DNA of 64,000 nt from Dasypus novemcinctus (Eukaryota > Chordata > Mammalia > Cingulata > Dasypodidae): contig NC_080690.1 in NCBI RefSeq assembly GCF_030445035.2, positions 33,940,796 through 34,004,795 of the forward strand, written 5' to 3'. The notes under the pieces are model-generated. The model was not told the DNA's origin. It worked only from the letters and a program-made list of their open reading frames with translations, and searched no databases. Position 1 is the stretch's first letter, and every line of letters starts with the position of its first letter. The translations under genes and the position numbers were made by a program. This document shows positions 1 to 12,003 of this stretch, piece by piece.

Positions 1-112
1 TTGGGGTGGGGGGGGTCCCTGCAGCCTAGCGGTCCCAAGCATGGCTCTGCAGGCTCCTGTCCATTCCCTGAGCTACACAAAATTCCCTCCCCTCTCCCCA
101 CCCGACACCTTC

Positions 113-597
113 CCTTTTTTTTTTTATTAATATCTATTTTATTTATTCCCCCCCGCCCCCTTTGTCTGCTCTCTGCATCCATTTGCTGTGTGTTCTTCCG
201 TATCTGGTTGTATTCTCATTAGGTGGCTCTGGGAACCCATCCTGGGAACTTGCGGAGTGGGAGAGAGGCAATTACTCTCTTGTACCACCTCAGCTCCCCT
301 GTTCTGCTACATATTCTTATTTTCTCTCCTCTGTGCCTCTTATTGCGTTACCTTGCTATGTCAGCTCTCTACATCGGCTGGCACTCCTATGCGGGGTGGT
401 TTTCCGCCCGAGGCGGCATTCCCATAGAGGGCGGCACTCCTGCACAGGGCCGCATTCCTACATGGCCCAGCACTCTGCATGAGCCAGCTCACCAAGTGGC
501 CAGCTTACCCTCACCAGGAGGCCCTGGGCATTGAACCCTGGACCTCCTATGTGGTAGATGGGAGCCCAACTGTTTGAGCCACATCCATTTCCCACAT
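113..597 (-). mobile_element. DAS-type SINE (older copy)
   Basis: A reverse-oriented copy: T-run and TTTATTTATT at the left, tRNA-like head CCTGGACCTCCTATGTGG at the right. Similar TTCCCTTTTTT flanks lie on both sides. It is a longer, more diverged subfamily, with CTCATTAGGTGGCTCTGGGA inside. Confidence 0.75.
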
Positions 598-1402
598 TCC
601 CTTTTTTGGTATTCGCCAATGTTGATTCTGTTGTTTGCAACTGAGGACACGCCACCTGTGTCTTGGGCATCTGGGTGTCCCTCAGAGCCTGGGGCTTGCT
701 GAGCTGAGGGCCAGGAGTGGTGTGCCAGGCAGTAGCTGCATGAACTTGGAAGGGAGGCCCTGGAGGGCAGGGGTCATCAACACAGATTCCTAGAGAAGGA
801 GGGGCTTGAGGGAGGGCTGGAGGGATCCTGGAGGGCCACAAGGAAGGCAGTCTGCTGGGGAGGGGGCTTGTCAGGATTGTCCAGCAAAATGGATAGGACC
901 AGTGGGACAGGAACAGAGGGACCTGGCTGAGGAGGGGTGGGATGTGGGGAGATGAGCTTGGGAGGGACCCAGGGGGCTGGATCATGGAAAGCCGTGAATC
1001 CCAAGGTGAGCACCTGGGATTTCTTCCTCCAGTCACTGAGGAGCATGGAGGGTTTGGGAGCCTTGGAAGGGCCGAAGGAACCTGGGAGGGCTGAGAAGAG
1101 GTGGAGTGCCACCATCAGGACTTGGACAAATGTCACATTTGTCTGGCATGGGGCTTAGGACTGGGGACACGTGCCCGTCTCCCTTCCCCCTATGCCCTCA
1201 GATCTTCCACCCACAGAAGAAATGCCCCTCCCAGCTCCTGCTACAGCATCTTATTGCCAACAGACTTTCCTGACAGGGAGAGGCTGGGGTCCCATCTCCA
1301 CCTCCCCCAAACCCACGATGGGTTCTGGCTGTGAGCTGCTCCCGCTCAGCAGGGGTCTGGGCGCCTTCTGCCTTGAGCGCCATCCCAACCTCCTCAGCCC
1401 CT

Positions 1403-1474
1403 CTAGGTTGCTAGGAAATCCACCAGCGGGTTCTCAGGAAAGTCAAAGTCCGTCTGCAGCAGCAGCAGGTGTCC
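1403..1474 (-). pseudogene. CETP: CETP exon 16 relic (C-terminus, open)
   Basis: Acceptor TTCCAG, then GHLLLLQTDFDFPENPLVDF and LAT before TAG. Human ends [24 protein letters not shown]. One extra Leu codon is present and the stop comes slightly early. In CETP this amphipathic tail is needed for lipid transfer. Confidence 0.9.
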
Positions 1475-1613
1475 CTGGAAGGAGGGGTCGGGGGAGAGCA
1501 GCAGGCCACCAGGGAGTGAGCCCGTCTCCCTAGAGCCAGCAGTCACCCCCAGAATGCTGCCGAAGCCTCGCTCCCCTGGAAACGGGGGCTTTTGGGGGTC
1601 TTTGTATGCACAC

Positions 1614-1698
1614 CCCGAGTGATAGTCTCAGAGCTGATGATTTTGAAGAGTCCAGGCCTCGGTGCTGGTGAAGGCTGTAAGTGGGCACCACTTGAGCC
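1614..1698 (-). pseudogene. CETP: CETP exon 15 relic (frameshift, stop)
   Basis: Aligned with human exon 15 at GGCTC, TTACAGCC and ATCATCA...CTGAGA.TATCACTCG. It is 85 bp against 86, and the shifted frame meets TGA at 1630-1628. Acceptor GCCAG and a GT donor are present. Confidence 0.82.
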
Positions 1699-2724
1699 CT
1701 GGCAGGGAGAGCCCCCCAGTCAGCTGTCCCCTGGGATCAGGGTCAGCCCCAGGCTCGTGGCACCTGGGCATCCTACGTTGGGGCCTCTTTGGACCAATAT
1801 TCCATCAATGTTTCCTTGGATCTAGAGGCAAAGCAAGTGTTCCTGGGCACGGGTCCCTGGCAGCAGGACTCCTGCTCCCCTGCCCCGAGTTGTTCTGCTC
1901 TGCCCAAAACTTGAGCATCCGTGTGGCCAAAGCCTATAGGTAGCTGGATCTCCCCTGCCAGGAGGGAAGTTAGGGAGCACGTGCCATCCTCGGGGCCACC
2001 CGCGGGTCACTGCTCACACCAAGGAGCTCATCAGAGCGTTCTTTGCAACCATCCACAGCGCGGTCTCCCAGCAAGGAGTTCTGGTAACAGCGTCATCCGT
2101 CTCCTTAGTGTTAGTTCCATGGCACAGATGGGGAAAATTGAGGCCAGCGTGTCCAGATACCTGGCCGGGGAGATTCCAGCTGAGTGCTTCACACACTCCT
2201 CCCCTCCTGGACCGAAGCTAGGTGGACAAGGAGAAATCTAAACTGAAGGCAAGGCCAGCTCAGTGTGCCCTGAGGGGAAGGGAGCAGCCACCGCTCACTG
2301 GTGCCTTCTGGAAAACACACCCCTGTGACCGTGCCTGAGAGCTCACCTCTGATGGCCAAACATCCTACAGTGTCAGGGTCAAAGAGGAATTTGGAGATCA
2401 TCAAGACCAGCACTCTCATTTTACAGAAGCAGGTCTTTGGCCTCCCAGCCCAGGGCTCTTTCTGCCACCTCAGGGTGCCATAAGGAGGCCTGTGTCCTCG
2501 GTGGAAGGGCCATCCCTTGGGCAACAGAGATGCCACCCTCCAGGTAAACCGGGAACAGGGGCCTGTGCCTCTGGCCAAGCCACTGGCCTGGGTGGTCATC
2601 AGCAAGGAGAGGTGCCTTGAAGGAAAGGGACCCAAGACTGATAAATTCTGATGGCTGGAGAGTCAGAGGTGCTTGGAGCTCTGCCTGGGAAGGGCCTAAA
2701 AGGAGAAGCGAGCACCTCCCTGCT

Positions 2725-2793
2725 GAGCGTGACCTCAGGGATGCCTGCCGTGGTGCCCATGGACCTGCCACCCAGAAGCTCCCAGGGAGTGCT
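2725..2793 (-). pseudogene. CETP: CETP exon 14 relic (splice sites lost)
   Basis: MGTTAGIPEVTLS matches human MITAVGIPEVMS. It is 69 bp against 73, a frameshift, with GG at the acceptor position and AG at the donor position. Confidence 0.8.
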
Positions 2794-3185
2794 CCCCACG
2801 AGCAAAGCAGCGAGCCAGGGGCCGTGGGATCCTGGCCCCCAACCCACCCCTTTCCTCCTGACTTCCGGACTGTGCCTCTCCCGATGGTCCCTCCTAGGTC
2901 CTGGGGAGGGCTGGGACAGAGGGAAACTGAGGCTTAGGAGGGGGGCGGCTGGCCAGTACTCTCCTGCACCCCCTCTCACTCCACATTCCTAGGAGCCTAT
3001 TTGTGCAACTCAAGGCTTCTTCCCACGGACAGCAGGGAGAAGGGCTGCCAGAGAAAGGCGAGGGGCCCTCTGGTCTAATTTCCTTTGTTCCTGTTACCTG
3101 CTTTCTTTTAGGTCCTCTATCTGCTTTCTTAAAGGCTTGAGGTCCTGCAGGGCTTGTTTCTCCCAGTCTACCTAAGACCACTGAC

Positions 3186-3219
3186 CTCGGTTGAATTGGA
3201 AGCCATCTTCAGGTCTATC
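3186..3219 (-). pseudogene. CETP: CETP exon 13 relic (intact)
   Basis: Exactly 34 bp, as in human, between acceptor TATAG and donor GTCAGT. The reading IDLKMASNSTE matches human ITPKTVSNLTE, and the N-x-T-like glycosylation context is kept. Confidence 0.75.
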
Positions 3220-4007
3220 CTATAGCCAAAAAGAGATGAGAGCTTGGCTCTACTGTGGCTCCTGTAGAAGTAATTCTGGGAAGAACTCTGAAGGTCTCTA
3301 ACATTTAAGACCTTCCTTGCGGGAGCCCTTTGGAGCACTCTATTGAGACTTCCCAGACCACGCTCAGGTGGTCCCTTCCTCCAGCTCTGCCCTCCCTCTG
3401 CTCTTCACGGTGCCTCTTCCTGCTAAGGAAGACTCTGTGCAGGGAGCTTAGCCCCCTGCAGGCAGGCCTTGGCCCGGCAGGGACGGAGCCACGTCTCCCC
3501 AGCAACCCCAGGCCGGCAGCGGGTACCAGATGCGCCAGGGAGAGATGGGCCGGCTCGACCACTCCTCCCTCTCTCAAAGTCGAGGGGCTAAGAAGAGCTT
3601 CTTCTGGCTCTAGATGGTGAAAGAAACCAGATCCTTTGTGACTGGGGTCCTCCTGCAACAGAGAGCAATCCCCCCAGCCCAGACCCCTGGACTGTGGGGA
3701 GCAGTGGGCCCCGGGAATCATGGCATCAGGCTTGGCTACTGACCTTTGGAAAACTAAGGGAAGTTCCCTCAGCACCTGCAGCTTTGGGGTAGGCCCCGAG
3801 AAGTCGCTCCTGGTTTCTAACTTAGCCACATCCCCAACCTCTCTTTCCTTATTGGTCAAAACGAGCTTGGACCAGGATTTCCCCACAGAGCTCACTTCCT
3901 CAGACTCTGATGTGAAACTGTCATCAAGGCAAGATGAGAAAGAAAAAAAAGACAAGATGAGGCTTGATCTGCTGACAGCTTGATTTCTCTGCATTTTCAC
4001 ATGTGGA

Positions 4008-4172
4008 GAGCCAGTATGTTAGATTGGCGCTACTCCCTGTGCCAGTAGAAATGTAAATTCTGCGGCCCCACCCCAAGCCTGACAAATCAGAAACTCTGGA
4101 GGTGGGCCTGGATATCTGTGTTTTAACAACCCCTCCAGGTGATGCTGAAGCATGCCAAAGTCTGAGACCCAC
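4008..4172 (+). mobile_element. MER5-like hAT-Charlie relic
   Basis: AATCAGAAACTCTGGAGGTG, TCTGTGTTTTAACAACCCCT and CCAGGTGATGCTGAAGCATG are MER5A/B blocks. Confidence 0.75.
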
Positions 4173-4824
4173 TGCAGCAGATAGCTTTCCAATCCCTTCT
4201 TCATTCTGAGTTAAAAGTTGCAGCAGCACCTTTTCCTGGCCACCCACTGTCTTTTTCACAGCACCATAGCATCATCAGACTATAGGCGTCATGAGGCCAG
4301 GAAGTGCCTGGGCCTGGCCTAGGGTAAGAACTCAACACATATTTGTTGAATATAAACAAGCAAACAAACAAGAAAATAGAAGGGCCTAGAGGCAGAATGC
4401 ACACATGTGACTTATGACCCTGAGCAACTCCTGCTGGTTCTTGACTTCTGGGCTATGAAGGGGTGGGGCCAGCTGACCCCCGAGGGCTGCTTCTGCTCTG
4501 TGCCATTCCAGAGGGGCTCAGATTGGTGCCCCCCAAACCAGCTGCCCTACCCCAGCACCAGCCACGTCCTCTCCCTTTCCTGCCCACCCACCCCGAAGCC
4601 TTCGGTGGCTTCTATTGCCACCTTCTGGCCTTCAAGACCCCACAACATGATCTCAACATACCTCCTTCACCTGCCCTCCGACGCCTCCAGCCAAAAAGGA
4701 CCCCCAACCCTTCCCCAGCCCCCTCCCCAAATCCTATCTATGCTCTTCCCCCAGCCAGGACCCCTTTCCCATCACGTTCTCCCTGCCCCTGGAGATCCCA
4801 TCTGGAAGCATTCCCTTTGGTTTC

Positions 4825-5219
4825 TTTTTTTTTTTAAGATTTATTTATTTTATTTATTTCTCCACCCCCCCCCCCCAGTTGTCTGTTTTCTGTGTCTGTT
4901 TGCTGCATGTTTTTCTTTGTCTGCTTCTGTTGTTGTCAGGAGCATGGGAATCTTTATCTTGTGTTATCTTGCTGTGTCAGCTCTCCGTGTGGGTGGCGCC
5001 ATTCCTGGGCAGGCTGCACTTTCTTTGGCGCTGGGTGGCTCTCCTTAATGGGGCGCACTCCTTGCACGTGGGGCTCCCCTACGTGGGGGACACCCTTGCA
5101 TGGCAGGGCACTCCTTACATGGGCCAGCTCCACATGCGTCAAGGAGGCCCGGGGTTTGAACCGCGGACCTCCCATGTGGTAGACGGATGCCCTGTCCACT
5201 GGACCGAGTCTGCTTCCCA
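4825..5219 (-). mobile_element. Full-length DAS SINE, 13-bp TSD
   Basis: A reverse-oriented tRNA-derived SINE with an A-rich tail, flanked by TCCCTTTGGTTTC at 4812-4824 and 5220-5232. Confidence 0.9.
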
Positions 5220-5784
5220 TCCCTTTGGTTTCAATACACAGAAATACTGGGTAGCACAGATTTCTAAACACGCTTATGGACACAGCCAAACTCAGAAGCA
5301 AGAAGGGAGGGCTTCAGGAGCCAGAAACAAGAGGAGACCCTTAGAAGAGGCAAGTGGGAGGTGGGGTGTAAAGCCCCTTAGAGCAAAACGAACTGCTGGG
5401 TATGAGTGTTTGTTATAGTACTCTTAACTTTTCACATTTTTAAATAACAAAAAAAATAAGTAAATAAAATAATCCAAAATGTTAAAAGATTTTTTTAAAA
5501 AGCTCAATGCAATATGGATTCCTATATGGGATCCTGGAACAGAAAAAGGACATCAGGGGGAGGGGAAGGGGAGAAAATAAATAAATAAATAAATGGTGAA
5601 TAAAGCCCAAGTGCAGTTAATTATCCTGGAGCCACTTGGTTCTCCTTGTTGTGACAAATGCTCCTGATTCTGGAAGCAGGGGAAACTGGGTGAGGAGGAT
5701 ATGGGAACTCCTTCTACTACTGTTGCCACTTTTCTTCAAATTTGAAATGCTCCCCAAGTAAAATGTGTATTAAAAATAATAGCA

Positions 5785-6199
5785 GGAAGCGGACTTGGCC
5801 CAGTGGTTAGGGCGCCCACCCACCACATGGGAGGTCCACGATTCAAACCCGGGACCTCCTTGACCCGTGTGGAGTTGGCCCATGCACAGCGCTGATGCAC
5901 GTAAGGAGTGCCGTGCCACGCAGAGGTGTCCCCCACATGGGGGAGCCCCACGCGCAAGGACTGCACCCCGTAAGGAGAGCCTCCCAGCGCAAAAGAAAGT
6001 GCAGCCTGCCCAAGAATGGCACCGCACACACGGAGAGCTGACACAACAAGATGACGCAACAAAAAGAAACACAGATTCCCGTGCCGCTGACAACAACAGA
6101 AGCCGACAAAGAAGACACAGCAAATAGACACAGAGAACAGACAACCGGAGCGGGGGGGAGGGGAAGGGGAGAAAATAAATAAATAAATCTTTAAAAAAC
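5785..6199 (+). mobile_element. Full-length DAS SINE
   Basis: The head GGAAGCGGACTTGGCCCAG, with a B-box-like GATTCAAACC, leads through the DAS body to an AAATAAATAAATAAATC tail. It forms an inverted pair with the SINE at 4825-5219. Confidence 0.9.
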
Positions 6200-6912
6200 A
6201 ATAATAATGATAGAACACCGTAAGGAAAGGCATCCTAGTGTCCACAGCAGGAGTCTCTAGAGGGCACGAGGCTACAGGTGAATGTCATTTTCTTCTTTTT
6301 TTTCTATTTTCCGTGATGTGCCTGATTACTTTTGCCTGTAGGTTTTATTGTATTAAAAAATATTGAAGATATTTAAAAAGGCACTAGGAGTAATACTGAT
6401 CCTCAATTCCTGAGTTACAATTCTAAAATCAAACTCCAAAAACCACAAGTTTTTTCCTTTAGTTTGTCAGCAAAACCTGGTTATTTGGGTGGGACATGAT
6501 TTAGAGTCTTTATTTTCTTGCTTTAGGGGAATGTTCATTTGCTGCAGAAATATCGATGTGTTTGATTGTGAGGTGCCCCCCAGACCCCATGTGGGTGCTT
6601 GCCAGAGTATCCAGTATGCACACACACCATACTACTTGTCTAAAATTCACTGATTCTGAATTTGGAAACTCAGGTGGATATGGACAGGGGGTGAGGACCT
6701 GTGCAATAAACTCACTCGGTGTAAGAGAGAAAATACTACCCAAAGGGCCACGTCTCCCCATGTGCACCCCTCGTCACTGGCATCATGTGATTTTGATCAT
6801 TAGAAGGAAAGCTGCAGAAGTGGATGAGGTGAAGGTTTCAGAGGCGCCAGGGCCCCACCCCAGATGGCCCGTCTTTGGCCCTGTTCCCTGCCTCCACCTA
6901 TACCCACCTCAC

Positions 6913-7081
6913 CTCTTTAAAGTATAAACCACAGAAAGCGGCCTGTCGCGGCATGGGAAGAGGAATTCCACCGTCGTGGAAGAAGTGACCATGATGCCCG
7001 TTTTGACAGGGGATCTTGGGCATCTTGAGGCAGGGGACAGGTACTTGGGCCTTGCTGTGGGGAGAGGGAGATGCCGGAAAG
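6913..7081 (-). pseudogene. CETP: CETP exon 11 relic (frameshifts)
   Basis: QVPVPCLKMPKIPCQN matches human QVTVHCLKMPKISCQN. The downstream match, VEFLFPCRDRPLSVVYTLK, lies in another frame because two bases are missing near 6999-7001. The 5' end has an extra few bases. Net length is 169 against 165 bp. Donor GTGAGG is intact. Confidence 0.9.
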
Positions 7082-7385
7082 CTGAGAGACAGAGGTCCAT
7101 GGCCAGGACCAAGGACTGTCAGAAGAGCTGTGGCCACTGTCCCCGGAGAAGGCAGGGATGGCGCCAACTTGGGCTCCGAGGTGGGGAAAGAAGAGGCTGC
7201 GCGGGTAGTGGCTCAGGCCCCACGCTGGCCTCTGGAGCGCTGGCCACGCCCCCTCACTAATTGTCCTGTGACTTGGGCACGAGGCCTGTCCTCTCGGGCC
7301 CTTGGTTTCCTGCCTGTGTAACAGTGAAGCTATTCCTTGTCCTGCCCACCTCTTAGGATGGGCGAAGGATGCCTTCATGCAGCCT

Positions 7386-7545
7386 TCTGTGCCTCACCTT
7401 CTTCATCTGTAAAATGGGCATAATGATAGGGCCTACCTCAAAGGGTTGTTGTGAGGACCGAAAGAGATAATCGGTTCAAAGATCTTACAACAGAGTCTGC
7501 TGCGTGGCATGCTCCAAAAGCTGCTGCTGTTGACTTTATTCAGTA
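7386..7545 (+). repeat. MIR
   Basis: CTTCATCTGTAAAATGGGCA then AAAGGGTTGTTGTGAGGACC are MIR core blocks. Confidence 0.75.
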
Positions 7546-8012
7546 GTGGAGCTCTGACTATGCTTCAGCCCTGATTCCGAAGGTGGGGATACAGCAGAGA
7601 GCCATATAGACGTTGGCTCTTCCTTCAGGAAGCTCAACATGGATCAGATAATCCCAGAAATAATGTAAAGCAGCACCGAGCAGTGAGGCCCCAGGAGCCT
7701 CGAGCGGGGATCTGACCTGGTCAAGGAGGCGAGGGAGGCCTTCCCCGAGGATGAAGAGTCAGCGGAGCTAGCGGGAAAAGTTTCTGGACAAAGGGAACAG
7801 CACAGGGAAGGGTGCTGTGGAATACTGTGGCCCATAGAAGGACCCAGAGGCAGCCGGTGGGGCCGGGAGTGTGGCATGAGATCGCCTGGGCAGGTCTGTG
7901 GGACCTGACATCTGTAGCCTTTTGCGCTGAGCCCAGGGAGACCCCTTCCCACACAGACAATTCAACTGGTGGATACATCACAACAAAAGGTCTTTTAAAA
8001 TACATAGCCGAG

Positions 8013-8112
8013 GGGAGCAAGATTTGGCTCTAGTGGCTGAGCGCCTGCTTCCCATGTGCAAGGTCCTAGGTTCAATCCCCAGTACCTCCTAAAAAATAAA
8101 ATAAAAAAATAA
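8013..8112 (+). mobile_element. Short tRNA-derived SINE
   Basis: GTGGCTGAGCGCCTGCTTCC...GGTTCAATCCCCAGTACCTCC, followed by an A-rich AAAATAAAAT tail. This is the head-only tRNA-like family. Confidence 0.8.
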
Positions 8113-8619
8113 AATACATAGCTCAGCTCAAAAGAAAGAAAGGGACAATCCCAGGAACCAAAGAAGGGCAAATAAAACCCACAACTGTAAGCAAGGGGGT
8201 CTGGAGAGGAAGGGGCCTGGAGTTGGTTCCAATCACCCTGCCCTGGAGTCCTAACACCATAGGAGGGAAAGGAGTGCAACGAGGAGGTGAGATTAAGACT
8301 AGTCCTCTCTGTGAAAAAAAGACTAAAAGCTCACCCACCAAGAGAAGCCACAGGAAGCCACAGGAATGTTGGGGTGGGGTTGAGAAGCACAAGTTGAAAA
8401 CCCAAACCCAGGAGCATCCAGCCCAAAGCATGTATTTATACCACCAGCATGGTACAGGACTTCCTGAGTTGAAACAATAACCCAAAAACACATCCGGACT
8501 AACGAATGGTAAGTTTCTTTGGGGTCCCCTCTAGGAACAAATGCAAAACCACTCTCAAAGGACATTTTGGTAATCAAGAGAGCAGGGTAAGTCCACAGAA
8601 AAACCAAACCACTAAAGAA

Positions 8620-9760
8620 AGAACGAGCTTACAAATACAGCCTACACAAGGAAACCATCCACCATGAGAGAGCTGGCAAACACAACAAATAAGTGGATGA
8701 GTACCCCAAGAATCTGACATAGTAGAACAATCTGGAAGAAGCTATCAAATAACTCTGCCTTAAAATGATTAAATAAATAGAAGCCATAATTAAGTGGCAG
8801 GACTTGGGGGAAGGAGGGGGAGTTAGATTTGAAAATGAACTAAATAGAATTCCTTTTTTTTTCTTTTTTTTAAAAGATTTATTTATTCATTTCTCACCCC
8901 TCCCCCGCCCCCCCGACCCCAGTTGTCTGTTCTGTGTCTATTTGCTGCGTCGTCTTCTTTGTCTGCTTCTGTTGTTGTCAGTGGCATGGGAATCTGTGTT
9001 TCTTTTTGTTTCATCATCTTGTTGTGTCAGCTCTCCATGTGGGTGGCACCATTCCTGGGCAGGCTGCACTTTCTTTCGTGCTGGGCGGCTCTCCTTATGG
9101 GGCACACTCCTTGCACGTGGGGCTCCCCTACACGGGGACACCCCTGCGTGACAGGGCACTCCTTGTGCACATCAGCGCTGCACATGGGCCAACTCCACAC
9201 GGGTGAAGGAGGCCTGGGGTTTGAACCACGGACCTCCCATGTGGTAGATGGACGCCCTAACCACTGGGCCAAGTCCGCCTCCTAAATAGAATTTCTAGAA
9301 ATAAAAACATTGATATTGAAATGAAAACTTCAGTGGATACATACACAGATTAGGCACAGTGGCAAAAAGAATTAGTGACTTGAGAAAGATATGGGAAGAA
9401 TCCAGAATAAGCATAAAGATATAAAGAGAAAATTTGACAGAGCATCTAAGAGACATAGATGATGGAATGAGAATACCCAATATATGTCTAAAGGGAATTC
9501 AAGAAGTTGAGAACAGAGAAAAGATGAGGAGGCAATAATTGAAGAGAAATTTCCAGAACTGATGACAGACATCAACCTTTAAGCTGAACAATCACACTTG
9601 GCCCCAAGCAGGATGCATAAAACTAAATCCACACCTGGTGGAGAAACTGCTGAACACCCCAAAACAAAGAGGAAATCTTAAAAGCATCTTTAGGGAAACA
9701 ACTAGATTGAGAGATAGACAGGAGCCAGAGAATGTAGGAGCCAGGAGATCATGTCAGGCA
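8620..9760 (+). mobile_element. Old L1 5'/ORF1-leader relic, SINE-interrupted
   Basis: A-rich sequence with GAAAGATATGGGAAGAATCC, AGGGAATTCAAGAAGTTGAG and GAAGAGAAATTTCCAGAACT blocks typical of the L1 region around the start of ORF1. No open frame; edges approximate. Confidence 0.5.
8852..9281 (-). mobile_element. Full-length DAS SINE inside L1, 12-bp TSD
   Basis: Reverse-oriented and flanked by CTAAATAGAATT at 8840-8851 and 9282-9293. It interrupts an older L1-like stretch. Confidence 0.9.
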
Positions 9761-10432
9761 ATTCTGTCTTTATCTTTAGAATTTGATTCTTGATCCTTGA
9801 TGAGTTTTAAACAGGCAGGCAAATGATCCATTTTGATTCTTAAAAAGATTATTCTGGCCACTGTGGAGGGGTAGATTGTAGGGCCCTCGGGATGTGGAGA
9901 GACCCACTAGGAGGCTGAATGAGGGTCCCCATATGGGATAATGCTGGCTTAGGGCGGAGACGGAGACAGAGAAGGGGACAGATTCCAGAAGTAGTTAGGA
10001 CATACAATGAACAGGACTCAGTAACGCGAAGAGGGAAAAGAGTGGACCAAGGCGCACCTAAGGTTGTGAGCTGCATGCTTGGAAGGAGAGGGGGAGACAT
10101 CCACAGAGCCAGGGGTGGCTGCAGAGGGCAGAGCTGAGGCTCAGGGGGACAGAAGGAGCATCCTCTAGCAGAACCGGGGGAAGATGATAGGGCGTCGTGG
10201 GGTGGTGAGAGGGCAGGCCTGGGGCAGGAAGACGGGGGCGCAGTTCTATCGACACACTGCCCAGCTCGGTGGGAGGGAGGAGGACAATCTGTTTGTGGGA
10301 GGCGGGCAGGGGGGCAGCTGGAGATTTCAGGATGGTAGGGAAGGACTGAAGTTGACCGGAAAGCTGAGGGGGGTTTGCCCGGAAAGCATGGGAACCCATT
10401 CAAGGTGGGGGAATCTTGACTTCTTAATGCAG

Positions 10433-10618
10433 GGGTTCTTAACCTTTTGTGTTCCATGGACCCTTTGCCAGTCAGGTGAAAACCACGGACCCTTGCTAAG
10501 TCCACTATACTGTGCAGTATTTAATGAATATATCACACATGTACCAACACGTCCCCACAAGAGTAATGTTGTTTTGAATTTCAATTCACGCTCACGGGCG
10601 CCTTGTTAAGAACCCCTG
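10433..10618. mobile_element. Non-autonomous hAT-like transposon with TIRs
   Basis: Ends AGGGGTTCTTAACC and GTTAAGAACCCCT are inverted repeats. TTAATG lies on both outer flanks, as a worn 8-bp duplication would leave. Confidence 0.7.
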
Positions 10619-10834
10619 TTTAATGAAACCTTGCATCGAGGAGTGGGTTTAGGGACCTCCCTGCCACAGGGCAGAGCAGGCACAGGTCGTGAGCCCCGAA
10701 AGGCACACCCGAGGTGGCTCTGGAATCAGGGAGCGCGTCCTCTCGCTGGGCCCTCTGGCCTGGGGCGTGCCCATCCCACGGGGGTTGGAGCCACACAGCT
10801 GGCTCAGCCCAGTCCTGCCATAGAATGACTACAA

Positions 10835-11197
10835 GATCCAGGGCTTCTCTGAGTCTGTTTCCCTGCATGGAAAATGGGGGTCATAAAAGTGTCTCCCTTG
10901 TAGAGGGTAGCTGTGAGCTCTGGGTAAAGTAAGGCCCAGAAAGCGCACCCTAACCCTAACCCTAACCCTAACCCTAACCCTAACCCTAACCCAAACCCTA
11001 ACGCTAACCCTAACCCAAACCCTAACCCTAACCCTAACCCTAACCCTAACCCTAACCCTAACCCTAACCCTAACCCTAACCCTAACCCAAACCCTAACGC
11101 TAACCCTAACCCAAACCCTAACGCTAACCCTAAGCACTCTGCTCAGTTCCTGACAACGGGCCGGAGCCTGGTGTTAGCTACTGTAATTGTTGGCAGC
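10835..11197 (+). repeat. MIR SINE split by the telomeric repeat
   Basis: The left half (CTCTGAGTCTGTTTCCCTGC...GTAAAGT...AAAGCGCA) and the right half (CTCTGCTCAGTTCCTGACA...TGTTAGCTACTGTAATTGTT) together make one MIR 3' half. The telomeric array sits between them, and GCAC-like bases are present on both sides. Confidence 0.65.
10947..11134. repeat. Interstitial telomeric repeat (CCCTAA)n
   Basis: About 188 bp of CCCTAA units with interspersed CCCAAA and CGCTAA variants. The variants recur as a block (CCCAAACCCTAACGCTAA), so part of the array has been copied at a longer period. It lies in intron 10 of the CETP pseudogene, inside a MIR. The open frames across it (Val-Arg repeats) are not a gene. 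Confidence 0.97.
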
Positions 11198-11270
11198 GGC
11201 GTTGCTGTCCTGATCGGCTGTGGGGTCCTCCCGAAGTGAGAGCACGACTGGGGTGGCCATGAGATCAAAC

Positions 11271-11314
11271 CCAAAGGAAGAGTTCCTGGTGGGTGCTGAG
11301 GTCTCCAGCACTGC
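11271..11314 (-). pseudogene. CETP: CETP exon 10 relic (7-bp deletion, acceptor GG)
   Basis: GCAGTGCTGGAGACC matches human AVLET, then seven bases are missing and the rest aligns with NTNQEIFQ in a shifted frame. It is 44 bp against 51. The dinucleotide before the exon is GG, not AG. Confidence 0.85.
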
Positions 11315-11469
11315 CCAGAGAAAGATGGAGAAGGGGTAGCAGCGGGTGGGACGTTCAGTCCTCGGAGGAAACTTCGCATGGAGAGGGTGAGCATCAGCGA
11401 GCGAGCCCCTCCCCAAACCCAACTCCCACCCTGGGACAAGCTCTGAGATGCTCGGGGCGGGGTGTGGTG

Positions 11470-11830
11470 AGGGGAGCCCGATCAGCATCAGCAGGCTTGG
11501 CTTCTGCTCCACCATGCACAGGTTGCTTGTCCTTGGGCAAGTCCCTTCTCCTCTATCGGCCTCAGTTTCCCCACTGACTCGATAGGAATGGTCTAAAAAC
11601 CACAGCACCTTTAACATAGCATGAGGTTGAAAGTGCAGGCTTTGGAACCCCCTCTTAGGAGGTGTGCGACCTCAGGCCTGTCACCTACTCTCTCCGACCT
11701 TCAGTCTTATTTTTTGCAAAACGGAGGTAAGAACAGGGCTCGCCTCACAGGGTGAGTGCAGCAAAGATAACTGCAACACAAATATTAATGTCAGCTTACA
11801 TTTATAGCACACACCTGTGCACCAAGCTTT
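11470..11830 (+). repeat. Two adjacent MIR relics
   Basis: CTTGGGCAAGTCCCTTCTCC...CCTCAGTTTCCCCACTGA, then GTGCGACCTCAGGCCTGTCA...TTTTGCAAAACGGAGGTA. Confidence 0.65.
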
Positions 11831-12003
11831 GTACCCACGTTAAAGCCCCCGGCACAGCCGCCCCAGCGAATGCTGGCCTTGAGCGTGATTGCTCCAGCTT
11901 AGACGGTCCTCGGCCCCTTTGCCCACCTCCACACACGTGTGCACACACACGTACACAATGCACACAGGCGTGGCTTCCCAGGAGCCTGGCGCTCCCCACT
12001 CAC

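Noticed and set aside
3305-4000. A 231-residue minus-strand open frame
   Set aside because: No recognisable domain, runs through GC-rich intron sequence of the CETP pseudogene next to a MER5 relic, and lacks any splice or promoter support.
5736-6245. Long open frames with WxSPMWGTPL-like residues here and at 4.9, 8.9, 15.4, 23.5, 44.1 and 55.9 kb
   Set aside because: All are translations of DAS SINEs, which is why the peptides resemble one another.
9849-10505. A 218-residue minus-strand open frame
   Set aside because: Proline-rich chance frame in an intron of the CETP pseudogene, overlapping a hAT-like transposon; no homology recognised.
10829-11137. A 102-residue minus-strand open frame rich in Val-Arg repeats
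   Set aside because: It is the telomeric repeat read as protein; all three frames are open because of the hexamer, not selection.
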